14,506 bases of DNA from positions 1 through 14,506 of the forward strand of contig CAZAAK010000063.1 of NCBI GenBank assembly GCA_964483145.1, given 5' to 3'. This DNA is from Colimorpha sp964483145. Lineage in GTDB: Bacteria > Bacteroidota > Bacteroidia > Bacteroidales > P3. Positions 6,805 to 14,377 of this stretch are shown here, piece by piece; position 1 is the stretch's first letter; the number at the start of each line of letters is the position of its first letter. The notes beneath the pieces are model-generated. The model searched no databases. It was not told the origin of the DNA and saw only the letters and a list, made by a program, of their open reading frames with translations. The position numbers and the translations under genes are program-made.

Positions 6805-8094
6805 ATGACACAGACAATAATTACCGCATTAGTCGTCTTCCTGGTGGTCATCCTAGTATTGGTGGCCCTACTGCTGTTGCTTCGCTCCAAGCTGATGCCC
6901 TCAGGCAATGTGACGATTACTATCAACAACGACAAGAAACTGGAAGTGCCCACAGGGGGCTCCCTGATCTCGACCCTTTCTGAGCAGAAAATTTTTCTCC
7001 CCAGCGCCTGCGGCGGCAAGGGCAGTTGCGGCCAGTGCAAATGCCGCGTGCTCGAAGGCGGCGGTTCCATCCTTCCCACAGAAGTAGGCTTCTTCACCCG
7101 CAAGCAAATCCAAGATCATTGGCGCCTAGGTTGCCAGGTAAAGGTGAAAGAAGACATGAAGATAGCCGTACCGCCCTCTATCTTGAGCATTAAGAAGTAC
7201 GAGTGCACCGTGGTGAGCAACACCAACGTAGCCACCTTTATCAAGGAGTTCAAGGTGCAACTGCCTGCCGGCGAGCACATGGACTTTGCCCCAGGTTCGT
7301 ATGCGCAGATTGAGATTCCGAAATTCAGCATCAACTACGCCGACTACGACAAGGAGCTCATCACCCCCGAGTATCTGCCTTCATGGGAGAAGTTCAAGAT
7401 GTTCGACCTCAAGTGCGTCAACCCCGAGCCGACCATCCGAGCCTATTCTATGGCCAACTATCCGGCCGAGGGTGATGTGTTTATGCTGACCGTCCGCATT
7501 GCCACACCTCCATTCAAACCGGACCGTTCGGGCTTTATGGACGTCAATCCCGGCATTGCATCTTCCTATATTTTCAGCTTGAAACCCGGCGACAAAGTAA
7601 TCATGTCGGGTCCATACGGCGACTTCCACATCAAGGATCACCCTGCCGATATGGCTAACAAGCCCGAAATGATATGGGTTGGCGGTGGTGCCGGTATGGC
7701 TCCTCTGCGTGCTCAAATCATGCACATAACCAAGACCCTGCACACCACAGACCGCAAGATGCACTATTTCTATGGCGCCCGTGCACTGAACGAAGTGTTC
7801 TATTTGAACGACTTCCTGGAAATTCAAAAGGAGTACCCGAACTTCCAGTTCCATCTGGCGCTGGACCGTCCGGACCCGGCAGCCGATGCCGCCGGCGTGG
7901 CATACACGCCCGGTTTTGTGCACCAAGTGATGTACAACACCTACTTGAAGGACCACCCCGCACCGGAAGACATAGAATACTACATGTGCGGACCTGGCCC
8001 GATGAGTGCTGCCGTAGTGAATATGTTGGACGGCCTTGGCGTGCCTGCCGAGATGATATCGTACGACGATTTCAGCGGCGGCGGCAAGAAATAG
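6805..8094 (+). CDS. nqrF: Na+-translocating NADH:quinone reductase subunit F
   Basis: The 429-residue subunit is the NADH-oxidising entry point of the complex. An N-terminal membrane helix (about 5-27) anchors a plant-type [2Fe-2S] domain with ligands C69, C75, C78 (ACGGKGSCGQC) and C110. A ferredoxin-reductase-type module follows: FAD motif RAYSMAN (212-218), NAD-binding GGGAGMAPLR (293-302) and CGPGPM (395-400). The C-terminus YDDFSGGGKK is close to the usual family ending. ATG 6805 is chosen as start; an in-frame TTG at 6799 would add two residues. It is the last nqr gene and is followed by a terminator-like hairpin at 8105. Confidence 0.95.
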   Translation: MTQTIITALVVFLVVILVLVALLLLLRSKLMPSGNVTITINNDKKLEVPTGGSLISTLSEQKIFLPSACGGKGSCGQCKCRVLEGGGSILPTEVGFFTRKQIQDHWRLGCQVKVKEDMKIAVPPSILSIKKYECTVVSNTNVATFIKEFKVQLPAGEHMDFAPGSYAQIEIPKFSINYADYDKELITPEYLPSWEKFKMFDLKCVNPEPTIRAYSMANYPAEGDVFMLTVRIATPPFKPDRSGFMDVNPGIASSYIFSLKPGDKVIMSGPYGDFHIKDHPADMANKPEMIWVGGGAGMAPLRAQIMHITKTLHTTDRKMHYFYGARALNEVFYLNDFLEIQKEYPNFQFHLALDRPDPAADAAGVAYTPGFVHQVMYNTYLKDHPAPEDIEYYMCGPGPMSAAVVNMLDGLGVPAEMISYDDFSGGGKK

Positions 8095-8104
8095 CATCCG
8101 AATA

Positions 8105-8165
8105 AATGGGGTTTGGAGCCCGCCCGAGCGACATCGCCCACTGGCTTCAAACCCCATTCCCTTTT
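8105..8165 (+). terminator. Probable terminator of the nqr operon
   Basis: Bases 8105-8120 pair with 8143-8158 as a 16-base-pair stem with one G·T wobble; the loop is 22 bases and GC-rich. The following CCCTTTTGC holds only a short T run, so termination could be partial. It begins 10 bases after the nqrF stop codon. Confidence 0.7.
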
Positions 8166-8208
8166 GCAATGAAAGAAACAAATAAATAATTTCAAACAAC
8201 CAAAATAG

Positions 8209-9192
8209 ATGAATTTACCACAAATCCATTCCATCACCAAGAAGATCTTAGTGGCCCTTATCGGAGCCTTTCTACTGATTTTCCTGTTGTTTCATGCCTG
8301 CGCCAACCTGTGCATCCTGCGCAACGATGGCGGAGCGTGGTACAACGCCTTCTGCCATTTCATGGGCACGAACATCTTTGTAAAGATATTCGAAGTTATC
8401 CTTTTGGCATGCTTCGTGCTGCACATATGCCTTACCATGTGGCTTTGGTTCACCAACCATCAGGCCCGCGGCACCGAGCGCTACCATGTAGCTAGCAAAA
8501 CCAAGACACACCCCTTTTCTAAACTGATGCCCTGGACCGGACTGATGATTCTGATTCTGCTGTTCGTGCATTTTTACAGCTTCTATTTTGTTAAGATGGG
8601 TTGGACCAAAGGCAACTATATGGTTCGTACCGAGGAGATTTCCACCAAGCCGGAACTCAGCCAAATGGTTCAGATTTGCCAACAGTATGGCATGACCCCC
8701 GAAGACTACATGTCCACCAACGACCAGCAAGTAGCACAGCTGAAGGAGCAAGGACAGGTCAACGAAAAAGATTTGGAAGAAATCAACGCGCAGTTGGACA
8801 AATTGCGTGAGATCGTTCCCGTTGCTGAGATTATCATGAATGCCCAAAGCGAGAACAAATTTTCCGAGGACGGCAAATACATCCAGTCGCTCACCTATGA
8901 CGACCGCAACGCCATCAATGCTGCCTTTGGCAAAGGCACTGCCGAACCCGACTTTTACCACATGGCCCGTGAAAAATTCACACACGGGTACATGGTACTG
9001 ATTTATCTGGTTCTCTTTGCCCTGGTAGGCCTGCACCTGCGTCATGCTTTCCCGAGCGCATTCCAGACCTTGGGCCTGAACAACTACAAATACAACAAGG
9101 CCATCGAAATTGTCGGTATCATCTACACCTGGGCCGTCTGCCTGATTTTTGCATTGGTGACACTTGGCATTTTCATTCCTTCGCTTTTTTAA
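8209..9192 (+). CDS. sdhC: Succinate dehydrogenase/fumarate reductase cytochrome b subunit with enlarged outside loop
   Basis: The 327-residue protein is the B-type, di-heme membrane anchor (Wolinella FrdC / Bacteroides SdhC kind) that links the flavoprotein and iron-sulfur subunits to menaquinone. Five helices are visible at about residues 11-34, 56-82, 108-130, 258-283 and 298-324. Candidate heme ligands are H29 (LLFHACANL), H72 (VLHICLTMW), H121 (FVHFYSFYF) and H276 (GLHLRHAF), one in each of the first four helices. RGTERY and FQTLGLNN are family-typical. The family is usually about 220-260 residues; the excess lies between helices 3 and 4 (residues 131-257), acidic and rich in Q, E and K. 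By the positive-inside rule this loop faces outward. The start has an A-rich, SD-less upstream region. It opens the three-gene operon; no promoter was recognised in the 50 bases after the nqr terminator. Confidence 0.88.
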   Translation: MNLPQIHSITKKILVALIGAFLLIFLLFHACANLCILRNDGGAWYNAFCHFMGTNIFVKIFEVILLACFVLHICLTMWLWFTNHQARGTERYHVASKTKTHPFSKLMPWTGLMILILLFVHFYSFYFVKMGWTKGNYMVRTEEISTKPELSQMVQICQQYGMTPEDYMSTNDQQVAQLKEQGQVNEKDLEEINAQLDKLREIVPVAEIIMNAQSENKFSEDGKYIQSLTYDDRNAINAAFGKGTAEPDFYHMAREKFTHGYMVLIYLVLFALVGLHLRHAFPSAFQTLGLNNYKYNKAIEIVGIIYTWAVCLIFALVTLGIFIPSLF

Positions 9193-9273
9193 TTGAATGT
9201 GTAATACAGAACAGGCCATGCTCCCGACCGTTAATGGCATGCTATGGCTTGGTTAGAAATCAATATATAGAAC

Positions 9274-11226
9274 ATGAATCTCGATTCCAAAATACCCGAA
9301 GGTCCCCTTGCTGAAAAATGGACCAACTATAAAGCCCACCAGAAGCTGGTGAATCCTGCCAACAAACGCAAGATTAACATCATCGTTGTTGGAACCGGCC
9401 TCGCCGGTGCCTCTGCAGCCGCATCGCTCGGCGCCATGGGTTTCAAGGTAGACATCTTCTGCATACAGGATTCGCCCCGCCGCGCGCACTCCATCGCTGC
9501 TCAGGGAGGTATCAACGCAGCCAAAAACTATCAGAACGACGGCGACTCCACCTACCGCCTTTTCTACGACACCATCAAGGGCGGCGACTACCGTGCCCGC
9601 GAGGCCAATGTCTACCGCTTGGCAGAGGTGAGCAACAACATTATCGACCAATGCGTCGCCCAGGGGGTGCCCTTTGCTCGCGACTACGGCGGAACCTTGG
9701 ATAACCGTTCTTTTGGTGGTGCACAGGTAAGCCGAACATTCTACGCCCGCGGCCAAACCGGCCAGCAATTGTTGCTAGGTGCCTATGGCGCCCTAAGCCG
9801 TGAGATTGCCCGTGGCACCGTTACTTTGCACGAACGCCACGAAATGATGGACCTAGTTGTTGTCGACGGCCGTGCCCGCGGCATCATCACCCGCAACCTT
9901 GTCAACGGTGAGATTGAGCGCTTTGCCGCCCATGCCGTGGTTTTGGCCACTGGGGGCTACGGCAACGTCTACTTCCTGAGCACCAACGCCATGAACAGCA
10001 ACGGCTCCGCCGCATGGCAGTGCCACAAGAAAGGCGCCCTGTTTGCTAACCCCTGCTATGTGCAGATCCACCCCACCTGCATCCCTGTGCACGGCGACTA
10101 CCAGTCGAAGCTTACCCTAATGAGTGAGTCGCTACGCAACGATGGCCGCATTTGGGTGCCCAAAAAGAAGGAAGATGCCGAAGCCATTCGTGCCAAAAAG
10201 CTAAAGCCCACCGATATTGCCGAGGAAGACCGCGACTACTACTTGGAGCGTCGCTATCCCGCTTTTGGCAATTTGGTACCCCGTGATGTTGCTAGCCGCG
10301 CTGCCAAAGAGCGTTGCGATGCCGGCTACGGCGTAGGTACTGGACTAGCCGTCTACCTAGACTTTGCCGAGGCCATCGAGCGCTTGGGGCGCGATGTGGT
10401 AGAACAGCGCTACGGCAACCTCTTCCAAATGTACCAAAAAATCACCGACGACAATCCCTACGAGACCCCAATGATGATTTACCCAGCCATTCACTACACC
10501 ATGGGCGGCATTTGGGTAGACTACGAGTTGCAGACCACCATTCCCGGCTTGTTTGCAGCAGGTGAGGCCAACTTCAGCGACCACGGAGCCAACCGCTTAG
10601 GTGCTTCGGCACTGATGCAAGGCTTGGCCGACGGTTACTTTGTGTTGCCCTATACCATGCAGAACTACCTAAGCGACCAGATTTACGTTGGCAAGATCAG
10701 CGCCGACACTCCCGAGTTCGACAAAGCCGAGCAGGATGTGCGCAATCGCATCAACCGCCTCTTCGCGGTAGGTCAGAATGCTGCCGCCGGCACCACCAAA
10801 ACCGTGGACCACTTCCAGAAAGCCCTCGGTCACATCATGTGGGAATATGTGGGCATGGCACGCAACACCGAGAGCCTGACCACCGCCAAAAAGAAGGTGA
10901 GCGAATTGGAAACAGAGTTCTGGAAAGAGGTTTCCATCCCAGGCAAAAACGAGGAGATGAATCCCGAGTTGGAGAAAGGTCTGCGCGCTGCCGACAACTT
11001 TGAACTTGCCCGCCTGATGATACAGGATGCCTTGCATCGCGAAGAGAGTTGTGGCGGACACTTCCGCACCGAGCACCAAACCGAAGACGGTGAAACCCAA
11101 CGTGACGACGAGCACTTCATGTATGTGGGCGCTTGGGAATACCAAGGTCACGATGTGGACGAGGTAATGAGCAAGGAAGACCTCCACTACGAATACATCC
11201 AGATTGCAAAACGTAATTACAAATAG
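9274..11226 (+). CDS. sdhA: Succinate dehydrogenase/fumarate reductase flavoprotein subunit
   Basis: The 650-residue catalytic subunit interconverts succinate and fumarate at a covalent FAD on the cytoplasmic face of the membrane. Visible features are the FAD dinucleotide fold VVGTGLAGASAA (38-49), the flavin-linked histidine H72 in HSIAAQGGIN, HPT at 266-268, the catalytic arginine candidate R337 in VPRDVASRA, HYTMGGIWVD (407-416) and GEANFSDHGANRLGASAL (430-447). The long form with GTGLAG and an extended C-terminal helical region is the type found with di-heme B-type anchors. An 81-base gap, without a visible promoter, separates it from sdhC. In Bacteroidales this enzyme is commonly described as fumarate reductase (frdA), the likely direction in anaerobic growth. 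Confidence 0.95.
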   Translation: MNLDSKIPEGPLAEKWTNYKAHQKLVNPANKRKINIIVVGTGLAGASAAASLGAMGFKVDIFCIQDSPRRAHSIAAQGGINAAKNYQNDGDSTYRLFYDTIKGGDYRAREANVYRLAEVSNNIIDQCVAQGVPFARDYGGTLDNRSFGGAQVSRTFYARGQTGQQLLLGAYGALSREIARGTVTLHERHEMMDLVVVDGRARGIITRNLVNGEIERFAAHAVVLATGGYGNVYFLSTNAMNSNGSAAWQCHKKGALFANPCYVQIHPTCIPVHGDYQSKLTLMSESLRNDGRIWVPKKKEDAEAIRAKKLKPTDIAEEDRDYYLERRYPAFGNLVPRDVASRAAKERCDAGYGVGTGLAVYLDFAEAIERLGRDVVEQRYGNLFQMYQKITDDNPYETPMMIYPAIHYTMGGIWVDYELQTTIPGLFAAGEANFSDHGANRLGASALMQGLADGYFVLPYTMQNYLSDQIYVGKISADTPEFDKAEQDVRNRINRLFAVGQNAAAGTTKTVDHFQKALGHIMWEYVGMARNTESLTTAKKKVSELETEFWKEVSIPGKNEEMNPELEKGLRAADNFELARLMIQDALHREESCGGHFRTEHQTEDGETQRDDEHFMYVGAWEYQGHDVDEVMSKEDLHYEYIQIAKRNYK

Positions 11227-11274
11227 CCTGTAGTTCGTGTTAAATCACCTAAACCTCTAAAATATACGAAAAAA

Positions 11275-12036
11275 ATGAATTTCACACTACATATATGGCG
11301 TCAGGAAAATGCCCGTGCCAAGGGCCATTTCGAGACCTATAAGGTCAGCGATATCTCCCCCGAGTGCTCCTTTTTGGAAATGCTCGACATCCTGAACGAA
11401 AAATTGCTCAACGACCACATTACCCACCCAGTTTGCTTCGACAACGACTGCCGGGAGGGAATCTGCGGAATGTGCGGATTGTACATCAACGGGCGCCCCC
11501 ACGGCAATGATGACGGAGTCACCACCTGCCAGTTGCACATGCGCAAGTTCCAGGACGGTGACGAAATTTGGATTGAGCCTTGGCGTGCCAAACCCTTCCC
11601 GGTGATACGTGACCTAGTTGTGGACCGCACTGCCTTTGACAAGATTATCCAGGCCGGCGGCTACATCAGCACCACCACTGGAGGTGTGCCAGATGCCAAC
11701 AACATACTGATTCCCAAGCATAAGGCAGATATGGCCATGGACGCTGCCGCTTGCATTGGCTGTGGAGCCTGCGTGGCTGCATGCAAGAATGCCAGTGCCA
11801 TGCTGTTTGTGAGCGCCAAGGTGAGCCACCTGGCCCTCCTACCCCAAGGACAGGTGGAGGCCGCCGACCGCGTTCGCAAGATGGTCTGCAAAATGGACGA
11901 GCTCGGCTTTGGCTCCTGCACCAATACCTATGCTTGCGAGGCCGAATGCCCGAAACAAATCCGGCGTCAGAACATTGCCCGCCTGAACCGTCAATGGATT
12001 GGTTCGGGCTTTGGCCGCGACAGAAAGAGAGACTAA
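11275..12036 (+). CDS. sdhB: Succinate dehydrogenase/fumarate reductase iron-sulfur subunit
   Basis: The 253-residue subunit carries electrons between flavin and hemes through three clusters. The [2Fe-2S] ligands are C59, C64, C67 (CREGICGMC) and C85. By analogy with Wolinella FrdB, the [4Fe-4S] cluster uses C160, C163, C166 (CIGCGAC) and C225, and the [3Fe-4S] cluster uses C170, C215 and C221. All expected ligands are present. The C-terminus RQNIARLNRQW is typical. It follows sdhA by 48 bases with an A-rich leader, and the operon order C-A-B is that of the B-type enzymes. A strong terminator follows at 12115. Confidence 0.95.
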   Translation: MNFTLHIWRQENARAKGHFETYKVSDISPECSFLEMLDILNEKLLNDHITHPVCFDNDCREGICGMCGLYINGRPHGNDDGVTTCQLHMRKFQDGDEIWIEPWRAKPFPVIRDLVVDRTAFDKIIQAGGYISTTTGGVPDANNILIPKHKADMAMDAAACIGCGACVAACKNASAMLFVSAKVSHLALLPQGQVEAADRVRKMVCKMDELGFGSCTNTYACEAECPKQIRRQNIARLNRQWIGSGFGRDRKRD

Positions 12037-12114
12037 ATCCGCAGCCGCTTTCTACGGACATTGTAGCGCCTTGACAAGATTAGGGTGAGTCCGTTTTGGG
12101 CTTGAAATAGGGGG

Positions 12115-12151
12115 AAGGTCACTGCAAAGGGCAGTGACCTTTCTTTTTTTT
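12115..12151 (+). terminator. Rho-independent terminator of the sdh operon
   Basis: AAGGTCACTGC (12115-12125) pairs perfectly with GCAGTGACCTT (12131-12141) over 11 base pairs, with loop AAAGG, followed by TTCTTTTTTTT. It lies 78 bases after the sdhB stop; the bases between hold nothing recognisable. Confidence 0.92.
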
Positions 12152-12182
12152 CGGTCATAACAGATAATATTCGTATCTTTGC
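12150..12182 (+). promoter_or_regulatory. Promoter of metK
   Basis: TATCTTTGC at 12174-12182 matches the Bacteroidota -7 consensus TAnnTTTG. TTCG at 12150-12153, one mismatch from the -33 TTTG, lies 20 bases upstream and overlaps the T tract of the preceding terminator. Transcription would start about 12186-12190, immediately before the first stem of the SAM-II aptamer, so the riboswitch would form the extreme 5' end of the mRNA. Confidence 0.75.
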
Positions 12183-12189
12183 AACCGCA

Positions 12190-12240
12190 AAGTGGATAGA
12201 TTTGTAATGATTGCAACCACTGAAAAATAATGCTAAATAC
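12190..12240 (+). ncRNA. SAM-II riboswitch (S-adenosylmethionine aptamer)
   Basis: Stem P1 is AGTGG (12191-12195) with CCACT (12217-12221). The loop has the family's conserved GATTTG (12199-12204) and TTGCAA directly before the 3' P1 strand (12211-12216). An A-rich linker (GAAAAATAA) leads to the conserved GCTAAA (12232-12237). A pseudoknot can form: TTGC 12211-12214 with GC and AA of 12232-12236, leaving one T bulged as in known SAM-II structures, and GTA 12204-12206 with TAC 12238-12240. This order of conserved blocks matches the SAM-II (metA motif) consensus as I remember it. The next gene is metK, whose product makes SAM, which fits feedback control. No covariance-model search was possible. 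Confidence 0.85.
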
Positions 12241-12318
12241 ATGGTTTTCAAATCAACAATCACATTCTTCCCCATCTTTGCTTTTTTATGTTCGGCAGGC
12301 CAAAAACCTGCCAGTTAG
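12241..12318 (+). CDS. Possible 25-codon leader ORF after the riboswitch
   Basis: An ATG directly abuts the 3' edge of the SAM-II pseudoknot and opens 25 codons ending in TAG at 12316-12318. The peptide starts MVFKSTITFF, continues hydrophobically (PIFAFLC) and ends SAGQKPAS, so it resembles a short signal or lipoprotein leader with a cysteine at residue 17. It is in a different frame from metK and stops 29 bases before the metK ATG. Its start is where a SAM-II switch is expected to block initiation. It may be a real leader peptide coupling SAM sensing to metK, a remnant of a lost gene, or chance. The sequence gives no function. Confidence 0.35.
   Translation: MVFKSTITFFPIFAFLCSAGQKPAS
12294..12312 (+). 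other. Stem-loop between riboswitch and metK
   Basis: GGCAGG (12294-12299) pairs with CCTGCC (12307-12312) around loop CCAAAAA. No T tract follows, so termination is unlikely. It overlaps the end of the 25-codon ORF and lies 35 bases before the metK start; a ribosome translating that ORF would melt it. It may be part of the expression platform. Confidence 0.5.
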
Positions 12319-12347
12319 TAAACCAACATCAAAAAAGTAAAAGTATT

Positions 12348-13604
12348 ATGAGTTATTTTTTCACTTCCGAGTCGGTTTCCGAAGGCCATCCCGACAAAAT
12401 TGCCGACCAGATTTCTGATGCACTCCTCGATGAATTCCTCCGACGCGACCCCGAAAGCCACGTTGCCTGCGAGACGCTAGTGACCACCGGGCTGGTGGTG
12501 CTCAGCGGCGAGGTGACATGCAATGGCTATGTGGAAATTGCCGACACCGTGCGCAATGTTATCCGCGACATTGGCTACACCAAAGGTGAATATCGTTTCG
12601 AAGCCGAATCCTGCGGCATACTATCCACTATCCACGGCCAAAGCGGCGATATCAATCAAGGCGTCAACCGCGCCGATGCCGAGGAGCAAGGCGCTGGCGA
12701 CCAGGGTATGATGTTCGGATACGCCTGCAGCGAAACCCCCGAATTTATGCCCCTACCCATTACGCTGGCGCACATCTTCCTGCAGGAGCTGACCAAGATT
12801 CGCAAAGAAGGCAGGCAGATGACTTATCTGCGCCCCGATGCCAAAAGCCAAATTACCATTGAGTACAGCGACAGTGGCAAGCCACAGCGTGTCGAAGCCA
12901 TTGTTATCAGCACCCAGCACGACGAATTTGGCGAGGAAACGGCCATGCTAGCGCAAATTAGAGAGGATGTAAGAAAAGTTCTGATTCCGCGTGTGTTGGA
13001 AAGGCTAAGCGATGACAACCGTGCCCTATTTGCCGGCGGCGACTACAAACTGTTTGTCAACCCTACCGGCAAGTTTGTTATTGGCGGCCCCAACGGCGAT
13101 ACTGGCCTCACAGGTCGCAAGATTATCGTGGACACATACGGGGGGCGTGGCGCGCACGGCGGCGGTGCATTTTCTGGCAAAGATGCCTCTAAAGTCGACC
13201 GTTCGGCGGCCTATGCCACACGCCATATTGCCAAAAACATGGTAGCCGCTGGAGTTTGCGATGAGGTGTTGGTGCAGGTAGCCTACGCCATTGGGGTGGC
13301 AGAACCAGTGGGACTTTATGTGAATACCTACGGCACCAGTCATGTAAAAGTGAGCGATGGAGAAATAGCCCGCCGTATTGGCTCAATCTTCGACATGCGT
13401 CCCTTTGCCATCATCCAGCGTTTCGGGCTTAAGAACCCTATTTTCCGCCCCACCGCAGCCTATGGGCACATCGGCCGCGACCCCTACCGTGCCAATGTCA
13501 CCCTGCTTGACCCCGACGGTAGAGAACATCAGAAGGAGGTTCAATTCTTCGGCTGGGAGAAACTGGACATGGTTGAACCCATCCGGAAGGCATTCGACCT
13601 GTAG
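12348..13604 (+). CDS. metK: S-adenosylmethionine synthetase (methionine adenosyltransferase)
   Basis: The 418-residue cytoplasmic enzyme forms SAM from methionine and ATP, releasing phosphate and diphosphate, normally as a tetramer. Motifs are ESVSEGHPDK at 8-17, the ATP-binding GAGDQGMMFGYA at 115-126 and the P-loop-like GGGAFSGKDASKVDRSAAY at 271-289, followed by the usual RPTAAYGHIGR near the C-terminus. The frame is open from an ATG at 12288, but ATG 12348 gives the standard MSYFFTSESVSEGHPDK start, and the extra 20 residues would lie in the structured leader. It appears monocistronic: its own promoter and SAM-II aptamer lie upstream and a terminator follows 58 bases after the stop. SAM should repress it. 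Confidence 0.96.
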   Translation: MSYFFTSESVSEGHPDKIADQISDALLDEFLRRDPESHVACETLVTTGLVVLSGEVTCNGYVEIADTVRNVIRDIGYTKGEYRFEAESCGILSTIHGQSGDINQGVNRADAEEQGAGDQGMMFGYACSETPEFMPLPITLAHIFLQELTKIRKEGRQMTYLRPDAKSQITIEYSDSGKPQRVEAIVISTQHDEFGEETAMLAQIREDVRKVLIPRVLERLSDDNRALFAGGDYKLFVNPTGKFVIGGPNGDTGLTGRKIIVDTYGGRGAHGGGAFSGKDASKVDRSAAYATRHIAKNMVAAGVCDEVLVQVAYAIGVAEPVGLYVNTYGTSHVKVSDGEIARRIGSIFDMRPFAIIQRFGLKNPIFRPTAAYGHIGRDPYRANVTLLDPDGREHQKEVQFFGWEKLDMVEPIRKAFDL

Positions 13605-13662
13605 AGCATTTGCCTGTGCTCGTGAACATAGTTTCGGCCGTACCACCAAATAAAAAAACACG

Positions 13663-13694
13663 AAGGCGCTCCGTTTAATACCGGGGCGCCTTTT
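13663..13694. terminator. Bidirectional terminator between convergent metK and aat
   Basis: AAGGCGCTCCG (13663-13673) pairs with CGGGGCGCCTT (13682-13692) over 11 pairs with one G·T wobble. On the plus strand TTTT follows, serving metK. On the minus strand the stem is followed by CGTGTTTTTTTA (complement of 13651-13662), serving aat. The aat stop codon begins at the right edge of the stem. Confidence 0.85.
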
Positions 13695-14371
13695 CAGCTC
13701 CAACTGCCGCAAAGAGTTTTGGCATAGTCAAGGGAATACAAAATGTCGAGATACTGCTTTCGAGGGATTGGTCTAGCGCCAAGAGATGCCAAGTGGGGCG
13801 TTTGCTGCTGGGCATCAATCAGGCTGAAGCGGTGGTCGCGGCAAAATTCCACTAACCTAACAAAGGCTACCTTGGAGGCATCGGTCATGGTGTGGAACAT
13901 CGACTCCCCAAAGAAAGCCTGGCCAAGGCTGACGCCGTAAAGTCCACCGACTAGCTTGCCCTGGTGGTAGGTCTCGAAAGAATGGGCATAGCCCATATCA
14001 TGTAACCGGCAATACGCCTCCAGCATCTCGGAGGTGATCCAAGTCCCGTCTTGGTCGCTACGCTTGGTTGTGGCGCAATGGTGCATCACCTGCCGGAAAG
14101 CGGTGTCCGTGCGCACTTCGAACTTACCCGACTTTACTACCCGGCAAAGACTCCTGCTATAGCGGAACTCGTCAGGGAAAAGCACCATCCTATGGTCCAG
14201 CGACCACCAAAGAATCATTTGGCCTGGGTTGTACCAAGGGAATATGCCGGAGGCGTAAGCATTGAGCAACCGGATGGGATTGAGGTCGCCACCAACTGCA
14301 ATGATACCCTCAGGCTCTGCCAAGTTGGGGTCAGGAAAGCTGAAATCGTTGGGGTCAAGTATAAAAATCAT
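13694..14371 (-). CDS. aat: Leucyl/phenylalanyl-tRNA--protein transferase
   Basis: The 225-residue cytoplasmic enzyme transfers Leu or Phe from aminoacyl-tRNA to N-terminal Arg or Lys of proteins, creating N-degrons for the ClpS/ClpAP pathway. Typical family stretches are FPDPNLAEPEGIIAVGGDL (12-30), GIFPWY (42-47), WWSLDHR (55-61), GTWITSEMLEAY (about 109-120) and VGGLYGVSLGQAFFGESMFH (about 141-160). Length is normal. It starts at ATG 14371 (minus strand), with MIFILDPNDFSFP as a usual N-terminus. It converges on metK. A 30-codon ORF lies 6 bases upstream on the same strand; neither clpS nor clpA is visible in the remaining bases. Confidence 0.94.
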   Translation of the reverse strand: MIFILDPNDFSFPDPNLAEPEGIIAVGGDLNPIRLLNAYASGIFPWYNPGQMILWWSLDHRMVLFPDEFRYSRSLCRVVKSGKFEVRTDTAFRQVMHHCATTKRSDQDGTWITSEMLEAYCRLHDMGYAHSFETYHQGKLVGGLYGVSLGQAFFGESMFHTMTDASKVAFVRLVEFCRDHRFSLIDAQQQTPHLASLGARPIPRKQYLDILYSLDYAKTLCGSWS

Positions 14372-14377
14372 CTGCTG

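Noticed and set aside
8169..8189. Six-codon ORF (MKETNK) between the nqr terminator and sdhC
   Set aside because: Too short and A-rich; expected by chance in an A-rich leader.
8272..9240. Minus-strand open frame of 322 codons opposite sdhC
   Set aside because: Shadow frame rich in H, Q, V and G opposite a gene with clear membrane helices and heme-ligand positions.
9216..9243. GCCAT...ATGGC and GCATGC elements between sdhC and sdhA as an operator or terminator
   Set aside because: The pairing is only five bases with a long loop and no T tract, too weak to support a site.
12288..12347. N-terminal extension of MetK from ATG 12288
   Set aside because: The 20 added residues are polar and not found in MetK proteins I know; ATG 12348 gives the standard start, and 12288-12312 forms a hairpin.
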